Shown piece after piece: positions 35,760 to 43,435 of a stretch of DNA of 64,000 nucleotides. Numbering within the stretch: the first letter of the stretch is position 1; the number at the start of each line of letters is the position of its first letter. Position numbers and translations under genes: made by a program. The stretch is from assembly GCF_000716605.1 (NCBI RefSeq), contig NZ_JNXE01000001.1:1-64000 (forward strand). The letters are read 5' to 3'. This DNA comes from Streptomyces sp. NRRL F-525 (lineage in GTDB: Bacteria; Actinomycetota; Actinomycetes; Streptomycetales; Streptomycetaceae). Under the pieces are notes generated by a model that made no database searches, was not told where the DNA came from, and worked only from the letters and a program-made list of their open reading frames with translations.

Positions 35760-36568
35760 GAGCGGATCTCCTGGGTGCAGCACTTGATGCCGCCGCCGGC
35801 TTTGTGGAACTCCGACAGGTCGACGGGGACGGGGACGTAGCCGCGTTCGGCGAGGCGCGAGGCCAGCGCCTCGGCCTGGGGCGCGATGAAGACGTGCAGG
35901 CCGTCGGAGACGGAGTTGAGGCCGAACGTCATCGCGTCCTCGCGGGTGGCGAGCACCGCCTCCGGGTACAGCCGCGCGAGCACCTCGCGGCTGCCGGGCG
36001 AGAACGCCTCCGGGTAGTAGCAGACGTTGTCCTCGTCCAGGACGAACAGCGCCGTGTCGAGGTGGTAGAAGTACGGGTCCACCAGCGTCAGGCTGATCAC
36101 CGGGACGCCGAAGAACTCCTGCACCTCGCGATGGGCCTCGCGGGTCGTACGGAAACCGGTGCCGGCCAGGACGTAACGGCCGGTCGGGATCAGGTCGCCC
36201 TCGCCCTCGCTCACGGACTCGGGGCGGTGGACGTCGTAGCCCGCGGCCTTGAACCACAGGTCGTAGTGGTCCGACTCGGGGCGCCGCTCCGGCGCGTGGA
36301 AGAGGGAGCCGAAGACGCGGCCGTCGACGACGACCGCCGAGTTCGCGGCGAAGACCATGTCCGGGAGACCGGCCACCGGCGCCACCGTGTCGACGGTGTG
36401 GCCGTGGGACCGGTAGGTGTCGATCAGCGTCCGCCACTGCTCCTGGGCGAGATCGACGTCCACCTGGGCATCGGGATGCATCCAGGGGTTGATCGCGTAC
36501 TGCACGGCGAAGTGTCTGGGTTCGCAGACGAGAAAGCGCCGCCGGCGCCGCACACGGGTGTCGGGCAC
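35756..36568 (-). CDS. ddaH: Dimethylargininase / amidinotransferase-fold hydrolase
   Basis: 270-residue guanidine-modifying enzyme of the DDAH/arginine-deiminase superfamily. Markers: RHFAVQYAINPWMHPDA (N-terminal), DMVFAANSAVVVDGRVFGSL, LDTALFVLDEDNVCYYPEAF (catalytic His region YFYHLD) and C-terminal GGGIKCCTQEI with the nucleophilic Cys. Hydrolyses dimethylarginine to citrulline and dimethylamine in characterised relatives. GTG start at 36568. Coupled to rocD, so ornithine or citrulline metabolism is the context. Confidence 0.85.
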   Translation of the reverse strand: MPDTRVRRRRRFLVCEPRHFAVQYAINPWMHPDAQVDVDLAQEQWRTLIDTYRSHGHTVDTVAPVAGLPDMVFAANSAVVVDGRVFGSLFHAPERRPESDHYDLWFKAAGYDVHRPESVSEGEGDLIPTGRYVLAGTGFRTTREAHREVQEFFGVPVISLTLVDPYFYHLDTALFVLDEDNVCYYPEAFSPGSREVLARLYPEAVLATREDAMTFGLNSVSDGLHVFIAPQAEALASRLAERGYVPVPVDLSEFHKAGGGIKCCTQEIRS

Positions 36569-36653
36569 AGAGGGGTCCCTCCGCTTCCTGTGATGACGAC
36601 TGGGGTTGACACCACGGTAGGAAACGACCTATACGCCCGACAAGCGATGAGCG

Positions 36654-36680
36654 CTGCGTGTCTACGCAGGAACGCTGCGT
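36654..36680 (-). promoter_or_regulatory. Candidate Lrp operator between ddaH and lrp
   Basis: CTGCGT-GTCT-ACGCAG (36654-36669) is a perfect inverted repeat, followed by a third CTGCGT (36675-36680), so repeats are 21 bases apart, about two helical turns, as expected for an Lrp octamer wrap. It lies just after the lrp stop and before ddaH. Confidence 0.4.
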
Positions 36681-36691
36681 CTTTCGTGCCC

Positions 36692-37195
36692 TCAACGCAC
36701 GTCTGATGCGTCTCCCGGCGCCGGATGGGTGGCGCCCGCTTCCGGGCTTTCCGGGAGGAGGTGGGACAGCACCATCACGCTGATCGTCTTCCGGATGAAC
36801 GGCTCCTGCCGGATGCGCTCCAGGACCTCCTCGAAGTGGTCCACATCGGTCGCCCGCACATGCAGCAGCGCGTCCGCGCCACCGGTCACCGTCATCGCCG
36901 CGGTGATCTCCGGATGGTTGCGCACCACCTCCGCGAGCCGCCTGGGGGGCGCGGCGCCCTCGCAGTACACCTCCACGTACGCCTCCGTGCGCCAGCCGAG
37001 CGCGGACGGCTGCACCGTCGCCGTGAACCCGGTGATCACCCCCGTCTCCCGCAGCCGGTCCACGCGCCGCTTCACCGCCGTCGCGGACAGTCCGATCGCC
37101 GCGCCGATCTCGGCGAAGCTGGTCCTGGCGTTCGCCATCAACGCGGTGATGATCTTCCGGTCGAGTTCGTCGAACGGGGTGGTCCTGCTGTTCAT
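36692..37195 (-). CDS. Lrp/AsnC-family transcriptional regulator
   Basis: 167 residues. N-terminal HTH FDELDRKIITALMANARTSF then AEIGAAIGLSATAVKRRVDR, and a RAM ligand domain (GWRTEAYVEVYCEG, ITAAMTVTGGADALLHVRAT). Probably senses arginine, ornithine or another amino acid and controls ddaH-rocD immediately downstream. The ATG at 37195 lacks a ribosome site; TACAGT ends 6 bases before it, compatible with a leaderless message. Divergent from the LytTR regulator. Confidence 0.9.
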   Translation of the reverse strand: MNSRTTPFDELDRKIITALMANARTSFAEIGAAIGLSATAVKRRVDRLRETGVITGFTATVQPSALGWRTEAYVEVYCEGAAPPRRLAEVVRNHPEITAAMTVTGGADALLHVRATDVDHFEEVLERIRQEPFIRKTISVMVLSHLLPESPEAGATHPAPGDASDVR

Positions 37196-37272
37196 GTCGG
37201 CACTGTATCCAGCGCGAACGTCCACGCCCGGTACATGTCCAGCCGTACGAATTACTCCTACACTCCACCTTC

Positions 37273-38022
37273 ATGCTGCGCGCCCTCGCCGTCGACGACG
37301 AACGCCCCTCGCTGGAGGAGTTGCTCTACCTGCTCAACGCCGATCCACGCATCGGCAGCGCGGAGGGCGCGGGCGACGCGACCGAGGCGCTGCGCCGTAT
37401 CAACAGGGCCCTGGAATCAGGCCCGGACGGCCCGGAGGCGATCGATGTCGTGTTCCTCGACATCCAGATGCCCGGCCTCGACGGGCTCGACATGGCACGG
37501 CTGTTGACGGGTTTCGCGCAGCCGCCGCTCGTCGTGTTCGTCACCGCGCACGAGGACTTCGCCGTACAGGCCTTCGATCTCAAGGCAGTTGACTATGTGC
37601 TGAAGCCCGTCCGCAAGGAACGGCTCGCGGAAGCGGTACGCCGGGCCGCCGAACTCGGCGGCTCCGCACCGCGGATACCCGTGCACGAACCCGACCCCGA
37701 CCACATCGCCGTCGAACTCGGCGGTGTCACCCGGTTCGTGGCCGTCGACGACATCACCCACGTCGAGGCGCAGGGCGACTACGCCCGCCTGCACACCGAC
37801 CGGGGCAGCCACCTCGTCCGCATCCCGGTGTCCACCCTGGAGGACCGCTGGCGCGCCCGGGGCTTCGTCCGCATCCACCGCCGCCACCTCGTCGCCCTGC
37901 GCCACATCGGCGAACTCCGCCTGGACGCGGGCACGGTGAGCGTCCTGGTCGGCGGCGAGGAACTCCAGGTCAGCCGCCGCCACACCCGCGAACTGCGGGA
38001 CCTGCTGATGCGGAGGTCCTGA
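37273..38022 (+). CDS. LytTR-family response regulator
   Basis: 249 residues. Receiver domain (1-120: Asp8/Asp9, phospho-acceptor Asp63 in VVFLDIQMPGLDG, Lys in DYVLKPVRKE) and a C-terminal LytTR DNA-binding domain (about 140-245: FVAVDDITHVEAQGDYARLH, FVRIHRRHLVALRHI, LQVSRRHTRELRDLL). First gene of a four-gene plus-strand unit that also encodes a membrane protein, a sodium/solute symporter and the LytS-like kinase. By analogy to BtsSR and YpdAB it probably drives transporter expression. Confidence 0.92.
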   Translation: MLRALAVDDERPSLEELLYLLNADPRIGSAEGAGDATEALRRINRALESGPDGPEAIDVVFLDIQMPGLDGLDMARLLTGFAQPPLVVFVTAHEDFAVQAFDLKAVDYVLKPVRKERLAEAVRRAAELGGSAPRIPVHEPDPDHIAVELGGVTRFVAVDDITHVEAQGDYARLHTDRGSHLVRIPVSTLEDRWRARGFVRIHRRHLVALRHIGELRLDAGTVSVLVGGEELQVSRRHTRELRDLLMRRS

Positions 38023-38024
38023 CG

Positions 38025-38384
38025 ATGCCTCAGGACCCCAGCGAACGCAGGGTAGTTGTCACCGGCCCGCCCCGCCGCACCCGCCGCGCCTCCGGCTACT
38101 CCCGCCCCCGCACCGAGATCGACGAACAGACCACCCTCGGCCACACCTACGTCCGCTCCCTCATGCGCACCCAACTCCGCGCCGCCCTCACGGTGTTCGC
38201 GGTCCTCGTCCTCCTGGTCGGCCCCCTGCCCCTCGTCTTCGCGGCGACCCCGGATTCCCACCGCCTCGAATGGCTGATCCTCGGCTTCTGCCTCTACGCC
38301 CCGCTCGTCCTCCTCGCCCTCTGGTACGTGCGCCGCGCCGAACGCAACGAACGCGACTTCGTCCGCCTCGTCGAGGACCGCTGA
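38025..38384 (+). CDS. Small two-helix membrane protein next to the symporter
   Basis: 119 residues: a basic N-terminal cytosolic part (RRTRRASGYSRPRTEIDEQT), TM1 (about 50-72, LTVFAVLVLLVGPLPLVFA) and TM2 (about 80-101, LEWLILGFCLYAPLVLLALW), then a charged tail. It resembles in placement and shape the DUF485/YjcH partner of acetate permease ActP. Starts 2 bases after the regulator stop; 5 bases before the symporter. Role as symporter accessory subunit is inferred. Confidence 0.8.
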   Translation: MPQDPSERRVVVTGPPRRTRRASGYSRPRTEIDEQTTLGHTYVRSLMRTQLRAALTVFAVLVLLVGPLPLVFAATPDSHRLEWLILGFCLYAPLVLLALWYVRRAERNERDFVRLVEDR

Positions 38385-38389
38385 GCCGG

Positions 38390-40102
38390 GTGAACTCCAG
38401 TTACGCCGTACCGGCGGTGGCCCTCGTCGTCGTGGTCACGGTCCTCGTCGGCGCCTTCGGCCTGCGCATCTCCCGCACCACCTCCGACTTCTACGTCGCC
38501 TCCCGCACCGTCGGCCCCCGCCTCAACGCGGCCGCCATCAGCGGCGAATACCTCTCCGCGGCCTCGTTCCTGGGCATCGCGGGACTGGTCCTGGTCCAGG
38601 GCCCGGACATGCTCTGGTACCCGGTCGGCTACACGGCCGGATACCTCGTCCTACTGCTGTTCGTCGCCGCCCCGCTCCGCCGCTCCGGCGCCTACACCCT
38701 CCCCGACTTCGCCGAGGCCCGCCTCGCCTCGCACGCCGTACGACGCCTCGCGGGCGCCTTCGTCGTCGGCGTCGGCTGGCTGTACCTCCTGCCCCAACTC
38801 CAGGGCGCCGGGCTCACATTGACCGTCCTCACCGGCGCGCCCGACTCGCTCGGCGGCCTGATCGTGGCGGTCGTGGTGGTCGCCACCGTCGCGGCCGGCG
38901 GCATGCGCAGCATCACCTTCGTCCAGGCCTTCCAGTACTGGCTGAAGCTCACCGCCCTGCTCGTCCCCGCCCTCTTCCTGGTCCTCGCCTGGCAGAGCGA
39001 CGGAGCACCCCGGCACGCCTTCGAGGAACCGGCAACGTTCCGCGCACAACGGGCAGTTCGGGTCGACGAGACACTCGACCTCAGACTCGACCGCCCCCTC
39101 ACGGTCACGGTCACCGGCAAAGTCGACGGCCACACACACGACGGCGCGAGACTCCAACTCCCCACCGGCACCCACCACATCGAGCGCGGCACCCGTCTCA
39201 CCTTCGCCAAGGGCGACCCCGTCCCCGTAGCCGACCGGGGCACCAATGGCGGCATGTCGACCTCCCTCGCCGCCAGCCGTGAGGAACGCCCGCTCTACGC
39301 GACGTACGGCCTCATCCTCGCCACCTTCCTCGGCACCATGGGCCTGCCGCACGTCGTCGTCCGCTTCTACACCAGCCCGCACGGCGTCGCCGCCCGCCGC
39401 ACCACGGTCGCCGTTCTCGGCCTGATCGGCGCCTTCTACCTCCTCCCGCCCGTCTACGGCGCCCTCGGCCGCCTGTACACCCCCGAACTCACCCTCACCG
39501 GCGACGCCGACGCGGCCGTACTCCTGCTGCCCGACCGCATGATCGGCGGCGTCGGCGGCGATCTGCTCGGCGCGCTGGTCGCGGGCGGCGCCTTCGCCGC
39601 GTTCCTGTCCACCGCGTCGGGACTCACCATGGCGGTGGCCGGGGTCCTCACCCAGGACGTCCTCCCGTCGCGCGGGGTACGGCACTTCAGGCTCGGCACG
39701 GTCCTCGCCATGGCCGTACCGCTGGTGGCGAGCGTGGTCGTCGGCGGGCTGCCCGTCGCCGACGCCGTGGGGCTCGCGTTCGCCGTATCGGCCTCCTCCT
39801 TCTGCCCGTTGCTGGTCCTCGGCATCTGGTGGACGCGGCTCACCCCGCCCGGCGCGGCGGCCGGGATGCTGGTCGGCGGTGGCTCGGCGTTCGTCGCCGT
39901 GGCCGCGACCATGGCGGGCTTCCCCGGCACCGGGCCCCTGCACGCCCTGCTCGCCTGGCCCGCGCTCTGGTCGGTGCCGCTGGGGTTCCTCACGATGGTG
40001 CTGGTGTCGCTGGCCACGCCGGGGCGGGTGCCGACGGGAACGGCGGCCATCCTGGCGCGGTTCCATCTGCCGGAGGAGCTGCGGGCGGAGGTGAAGGCGT
40101 GA
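38390..40102 (+). CDS. Sodium:solute symporter (ActP/MctC-like) with hydrophilic insert
   Basis: 570-residue membrane transporter of the SSS family, likely for a short monocarboxylate such as acetate or pyruvate. Typical text: SRTTSDFYVASRTVGPRLNA, AISGEYLSAASFLGIAGLVL, GMRSITFVQAFQYWLKLTAL, LPHVVVRFYTSP and AFAAFLSTASGLTMAVAGVL. About residues 205-305 form a polar insert (VRVDETLDLRLDRPLTVTVT and onward) predicted as beta-rich, between TM segments. Start GTG 38390. Embedded between regulator and kinase genes, implying that uptake and sensing are linked. Confidence 0.9.
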   Translation: MNSSYAVPAVALVVVVTVLVGAFGLRISRTTSDFYVASRTVGPRLNAAAISGEYLSAASFLGIAGLVLVQGPDMLWYPVGYTAGYLVLLLFVAAPLRRSGAYTLPDFAEARLASHAVRRLAGAFVVGVGWLYLLPQLQGAGLTLTVLTGAPDSLGGLIVAVVVVATVAAGGMRSITFVQAFQYWLKLTALLVPALFLVLAWQSDGAPRHAFEEPATFRAQRAVRVDETLDLRLDRPLTVTVTGKVDGHTHDGARLQLPTGTHHIERGTRLTFAKGDPVPVADRGTNGGMSTSLAASREERPLYATYGLILATFLGTMGLPHVVVRFYTSPHGVAARRTTVAVLGLIGAFYLLPPVYGALGRLYTPELTLTGDADAAVLLLPDRMIGGVGGDLLGALVAGGAFAAFLSTASGLTMAVAGVLTQDVLPSRGVRHFRLGTVLAMAVPLVASVVVGGLPVADAVGLAFAVSASSFCPLLVLGIWWTRLTPPGAAAGMLVGGGSAFVAVAATMAGFPGTGPLHALLAWPALWSVPLGFLTMVLVSLATPGRVPTGTAAILARFHLPEELRAEVKA

Positions 40103-40188
40103 CGACACCCACGGGCGGTCCTGGCGTCACCGCGAGCGGATCGCCCAACTCCCTGCCGCTCAACTCCCTTACGGAGGCGGCCGCATGA
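40099..40188 (+). CDS. 29-codon ORF bridging symporter and kinase genes
   Basis: GTG at 40099 overlaps the symporter stop as GTGA and its TGA (40186-40188) overlaps the kinase ATG as ATGA. The predicted peptide is MTTPTGGPGVTASGSPNSLP then LNSLTEAAA, polar and probably unstructured. Its likely function is to carry ribosomes from the symporter to the kinase cistron; a functional peptide is not excluded. A GGAGG lies within it, ahead of the kinase start. Confidence 0.4.
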   Translation: MTTPTGGPGVTASGSPNSLPLNSLTEAAA

Positions 40189-41390
40189 GCGGATTCCTGG
40201 CCGGCCTCTGCGTCGCCGTACTCCCGCTGCTCGCCGCCGGGTTCTGGCTCGGCCGTCGCACCGCACGCCCCGAGAACCTCGGCGGGCTCGGCACCCCCGT
40301 CGAACACGCCACCTTCCAGACCCTGCACACCGCCTCCCTCGCCGCGCCCCCACTCCGCGCCGGTCTCACCGAGGAGACGGCCCGCCGCTCGGCCCGCAGA
40401 CTGCGCACGCTGCTCGGCACGGACGCGCTGTGTCTGACCGACCAGAAGCAGGTCCTCGCCTGGGACGGCGTCGGCGACCATCACCGGGCCGAGATCATGG
40501 AACGGCTCGCGGGCCCGCTGGAGACCGGCCGGGGCGAGGCGTTCCGGCTCAACTGCGACGCCCCCGACTGCCCGTTGCGCTGGGCGGTGGTCGCCCCGCT
40601 CACCGTCGACGACCGGGTCCACGGAGCGCTGGTCGCCTGCGCACCGCGCGAGTCGGCGGTCCTGGTCCGAGCCGCTGGAGAGGTGGCCCGCTGGGTCTCC
40701 GTACAACTTGAGCTGGCAGACCTGGACCAGTCCCGCACGCGCCTGATCGAGGCCGAGATCAAGGCACTTCGGGCCCAGATCTCCCCGCACTTCATCTTCA
40801 ACTCGCTCGCGGTGATCGCGTCCTTCGTCCGCACCGACCCCGAGCGCGCCCGCGAACTGCTCCTGGAATTCGCCGACTTCACCCGCTACTCGTTCCGCAG
40901 GCACGGCGACTTCACCACCCTCGCCGACGAACTCCACGCCATCGACCACTACTTGGCGCTCGTGCGGGCCCGCTTCGGCGAGCGCCTCTCGGTCACCCTG
41001 CAGATCGCCCCCGAGGTACTGCCGGTCGCGCTCCCGTTCCTCTGCCTCCAGCCGCTCGTCGAGAACGCCGTCAAGCACGGCCTGGAGGGCAAGGCCGACA
41101 AGAGCCGGATCAGCATCACCGCGCAGGACGCGGGCGCCGAGGCACTCGTCGTCATCGAGGACGACGGCGCCGGCATGGACCCCGACCTGCTCCGCCGCAT
41201 CCTCGCGGGCGAGGTCAGCCCCTCGGGCGGCATCGGCCTGTCCAACGTCGACGACCGGCTCCGCCAGGTCTACGGCGACGACTACGGCCTCGTCATCGAG
41301 ACCGCCGTAGGAGCGGGCATGAAGATCACCGCCCGGCTGCCGAAGTACCAGCCGGGCGTGCACTCGGCGAGCCGGCGGAGTGAGCCGTAG
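40185..41390 (+). CDS. LytS-like sensor histidine kinase (GAF-type sensor)
   Basis: 401 residues: one N-terminal TM helix (about 5-24), a GAF-like sensor (about 60-175) containing a Cys pair (LNCDAPDCPLRW, Cys124 and Cys129), a His_kinase domain with ISPHFIFNSLAVIASF (phospho-acceptor His202) and a HATPase domain (LVENAVKHGLEGK, IEDDGAGMDP, GGIGLSNVDDRLR). This is the partner of the LytTR regulator three genes upstream. The soluble sensor and its Cys pair suggest an intracellular, perhaps redox- or metal-linked, signal. Confidence 0.9.
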   Translation: MSGFLAGLCVAVLPLLAAGFWLGRRTARPENLGGLGTPVEHATFQTLHTASLAAPPLRAGLTEETARRSARRLRTLLGTDALCLTDQKQVLAWDGVGDHHRAEIMERLAGPLETGRGEAFRLNCDAPDCPLRWAVVAPLTVDDRVHGALVACAPRESAVLVRAAGEVARWVSVQLELADLDQSRTRLIEAEIKALRAQISPHFIFNSLAVIASFVRTDPERARELLLEFADFTRYSFRRHGDFTTLADELHAIDHYLALVRARFGERLSVTLQIAPEVLPVALPFLCLQPLVENAVKHGLEGKADKSRISITAQDAGAEALVVIEDDGAGMDPDLLRRILAGEVSPSGGIGLSNVDDRLRQVYGDDYGLVIETAVGAGMKITARLPKYQPGVHSASRRSEP

Positions 41391-41396
41391 TCGACG

Positions 41397-41555
41397 TCAG
41401 GTGCTGCGCGTGGCCACCATCCCGAGGGTGATCAGCCCGAGCACGACCCAGCCGAACCACAGCCAGCCGTTACTCCCGAGCGCCACCGTGTAGGCCGTCA
41501 CCACCACCAGACCGCCGACGGTGATCACCCCCATGGTCTTCGTGGAACCGGGCAT
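41397..41555 (-). CDS. Small membrane protein
   Basis: 52 residues with two TM helices: TMGVITVGGLVVVTAYTVAL and GWLWFGWVVLGLITLGMVAT. GAGGAGGG site 8 bases before the ATG. Convergent with the kinase gene and 13 bases downstream of the Ser/Thr kinase, so it is probably in that operon. Unknown function. Confidence 0.75.
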   Translation of the reverse strand: MPGSTKTMGVITVGGLVVVTAYTVALGSNGWLWFGWVVLGLITLGMVATRST

Positions 41556-41568
41556 CGCAACACCCTCC

Positions 41569-43410
41569 TCATGGTTCGTCCCCCTCCATGGTGCCCCCGT
41601 TCTGCCTCCGAACGGCGCAGACGACGAAATGTGTGCCCGACTTCCACGGTCCCTGACTCGTCCAGGAGGCCGCCTCGTAGACCGACGGATCGAAGCCGTA
41701 GTCGGCCGGAGGGACGTCCCGGGCACACGCGGCGTCCGATTCCGTACGGGCCTGGGCCAGCGTGACGCCAGCGCCCAACCGGGTGAACCCGAGGACTTCC
41801 TGATCGTGCTTGTCCGCGCAGGAGACCAGGCTCGCGGCCCGGTCCGAGGGCACGGCCAGACAGTCCCGCTTCTGCATGGTCGACGTATCGGCGAACGCCG
41901 ACCCGAGGGCGCGACGGCTGCCGAGCGGCCCGTAGACCGGCCCGTGCGCACCCAGCACCAGACAAGCGGTGCGCTGCCCGGCGGCCTCGAAACCCGCGTC
42001 GGTCGGTACGACCGCGAGCGCCCGCACATCCGCGAGCTTCTCCCGCACCTCCTGCGTCCGCCGCGCACACCGGTCCGCCCCGACCTTGCGCGCCTCGCCC
42101 GCGGACGCGGTGGAGACCAATGCCATCACCTGCCCGTCGGGCACGGAGTTCCGACAGGTGGGGTCGACGGAAAGCCTCGGCGTCCCGTGGAAGAGCTTCC
42201 CGCCGGGCCAGTCGGCGGTGACGCAGTCGCCGTTCTTGAGGGGCGCGGAGAGCCCGATGGCTGTGCCGTACGGCGAACTGTCCTGCTGCGCGCTCGTGTT
42301 GTCGCCAGGGGGCTGGGGGGCCATGGCGTACCAGACGCCGCCCAGGGCCAGAGCGAGCCCGAGCAGGCCCGCGAGGACGGCCTGGCGGAAACGGGGACGT
42401 GGGCGGCGGCGCCGACCGGTGGGAGGCGGCCCCGCGGTGGGTGGCGCCGACGCGGGTTGCCCCTCCCACGGCGACTGCGAACCCAGCTCGGTCTGCGTCC
42501 GGGCATAAGATCCCGCCCCCGCTCCCACCCCCGGGTCCGTCTGCGGCGTGACGATCCGCGCCAGGGCCACCTCGGCCTCCGCCGCCGGAATCCGTCGTAG
42601 CGGATCCTTCTCCAGCATCGCGTGGAGCACCGGGGCCAGGGCGCCCGCGCGGACCGGGGGCAGCGGGTCCTCCATGACCACCGCGGTGATCTCGGCGAGC
42701 GGGGTCTCGCGGACGAAGGGGCCGTGGCCCTCGACGGCGTGGTACAGCGTGCAGCCCAGCGAGAACAGGTCGGCGGCGGCGGTCGGCGGCCCGCCCGTGG
42801 CCCGTTCCGGCGCCAGATAACCCGCCGTACCGACGAGCACGGACGTCAGCGTGTACCGCGTCTCCCCGGCGTCCGGCTGCACCGAGATGCCGTAGTCCGT
42901 GAGCAGGACGCGGGCGTACGGCGAACCGGTGCGGTCCGGCGCGAGCAGGATGTTCGCCGGTTTCACGTCCCGGTGCATGACGCCCCGCTGGTGTCCGGCG
43001 GTCAGCGCGTCGAGTACGGCGAGTCCGATGCGGGCGCACTCCGCGGGGGCCAGCGAGCCGTACCGGCCGACCATGTCGCGCAGGTCCACGGCGTCCGCCA
43101 CGTACTCCATGACGATCCAGGGCAGCCCCTCGTGCTCCAGCACGTCATGGACGGTCACCACATGGGGGTGCCCGCGCAGCCCTGCCGCGTTCCGTGCCTC
43201 GGCCCGGGCTCGCGCGACCCGGGCCTCCCGCTCGGCGTCTGCGGAGGCCGGGTTGCTGAACACGATCTCCTTGAGCGCGACTTCACAGGCCAGCCGCTGG
43301 TCATGTGCGAGCCACACATGTCCCATCCCGCCACTGCCCAGCCGGTTCAGCAGGAGATAGCGGCCTGCGATGACCCGGCCCACTCCCGAGGTCGGCGATC
43401 CCTGTGGCAT
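41569..43410 (-). CDS. Transmembrane Ser/Thr protein kinase without PASTA repeats
   Basis: 613 residues. Kinase domain (about 15-280): LGSGGMGHVWLAHD, Lys47 in EVALKEIV, HRDVKPANILL (146-156), activation segment beginning TDYG (172-174, DYG in place of DFG), GTAGYLAPE. A Pro-rich linker is followed by a single TM helix (about 345-365, AVLAGLLGLALALGGVWYAM) and an external Cys-containing domain of about 240 residues (NGDCVTADWPGGKLFH...; TMQKRDCLAVPSDRAASLVS), resembling septum-formation-type sensor domains. No PASTA repeats; the next gene upstream encodes a PASTA lipoprotein. Confidence 0.9.
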   Translation of the reverse strand: MPQGSPTSGVGRVIAGRYLLLNRLGSGGMGHVWLAHDQRLACEVALKEIVFSNPASADAEREARVARARAEARNAAGLRGHPHVVTVHDVLEHEGLPWIVMEYVADAVDLRDMVGRYGSLAPAECARIGLAVLDALTAGHQRGVMHRDVKPANILLAPDRTGSPYARVLLTDYGISVQPDAGETRYTLTSVLVGTAGYLAPERATGGPPTAAADLFSLGCTLYHAVEGHGPFVRETPLAEITAVVMEDPLPPVRAGALAPVLHAMLEKDPLRRIPAAEAEVALARIVTPQTDPGVGAGAGSYARTQTELGSQSPWEGQPASAPPTAGPPPTGRRRRPRPRFRQAVLAGLLGLALALGGVWYAMAPQPPGDNTSAQQDSSPYGTAIGLSAPLKNGDCVTADWPGGKLFHGTPRLSVDPTCRNSVPDGQVMALVSTASAGEARKVGADRCARRTQEVREKLADVRALAVVPTDAGFEAAGQRTACLVLGAHGPVYGPLGSRRALGSAFADTSTMQKRDCLAVPSDRAASLVSCADKHDQEVLGFTRLGAGVTLAQARTESDAACARDVPPADYGFDPSVYEAASWTSQGPWKSGTHFVVCAVRRQNGGTMEGDEP

Positions 43411-43435
43411 CCGGCCTCCTCCTTCCCGGGCTGCG

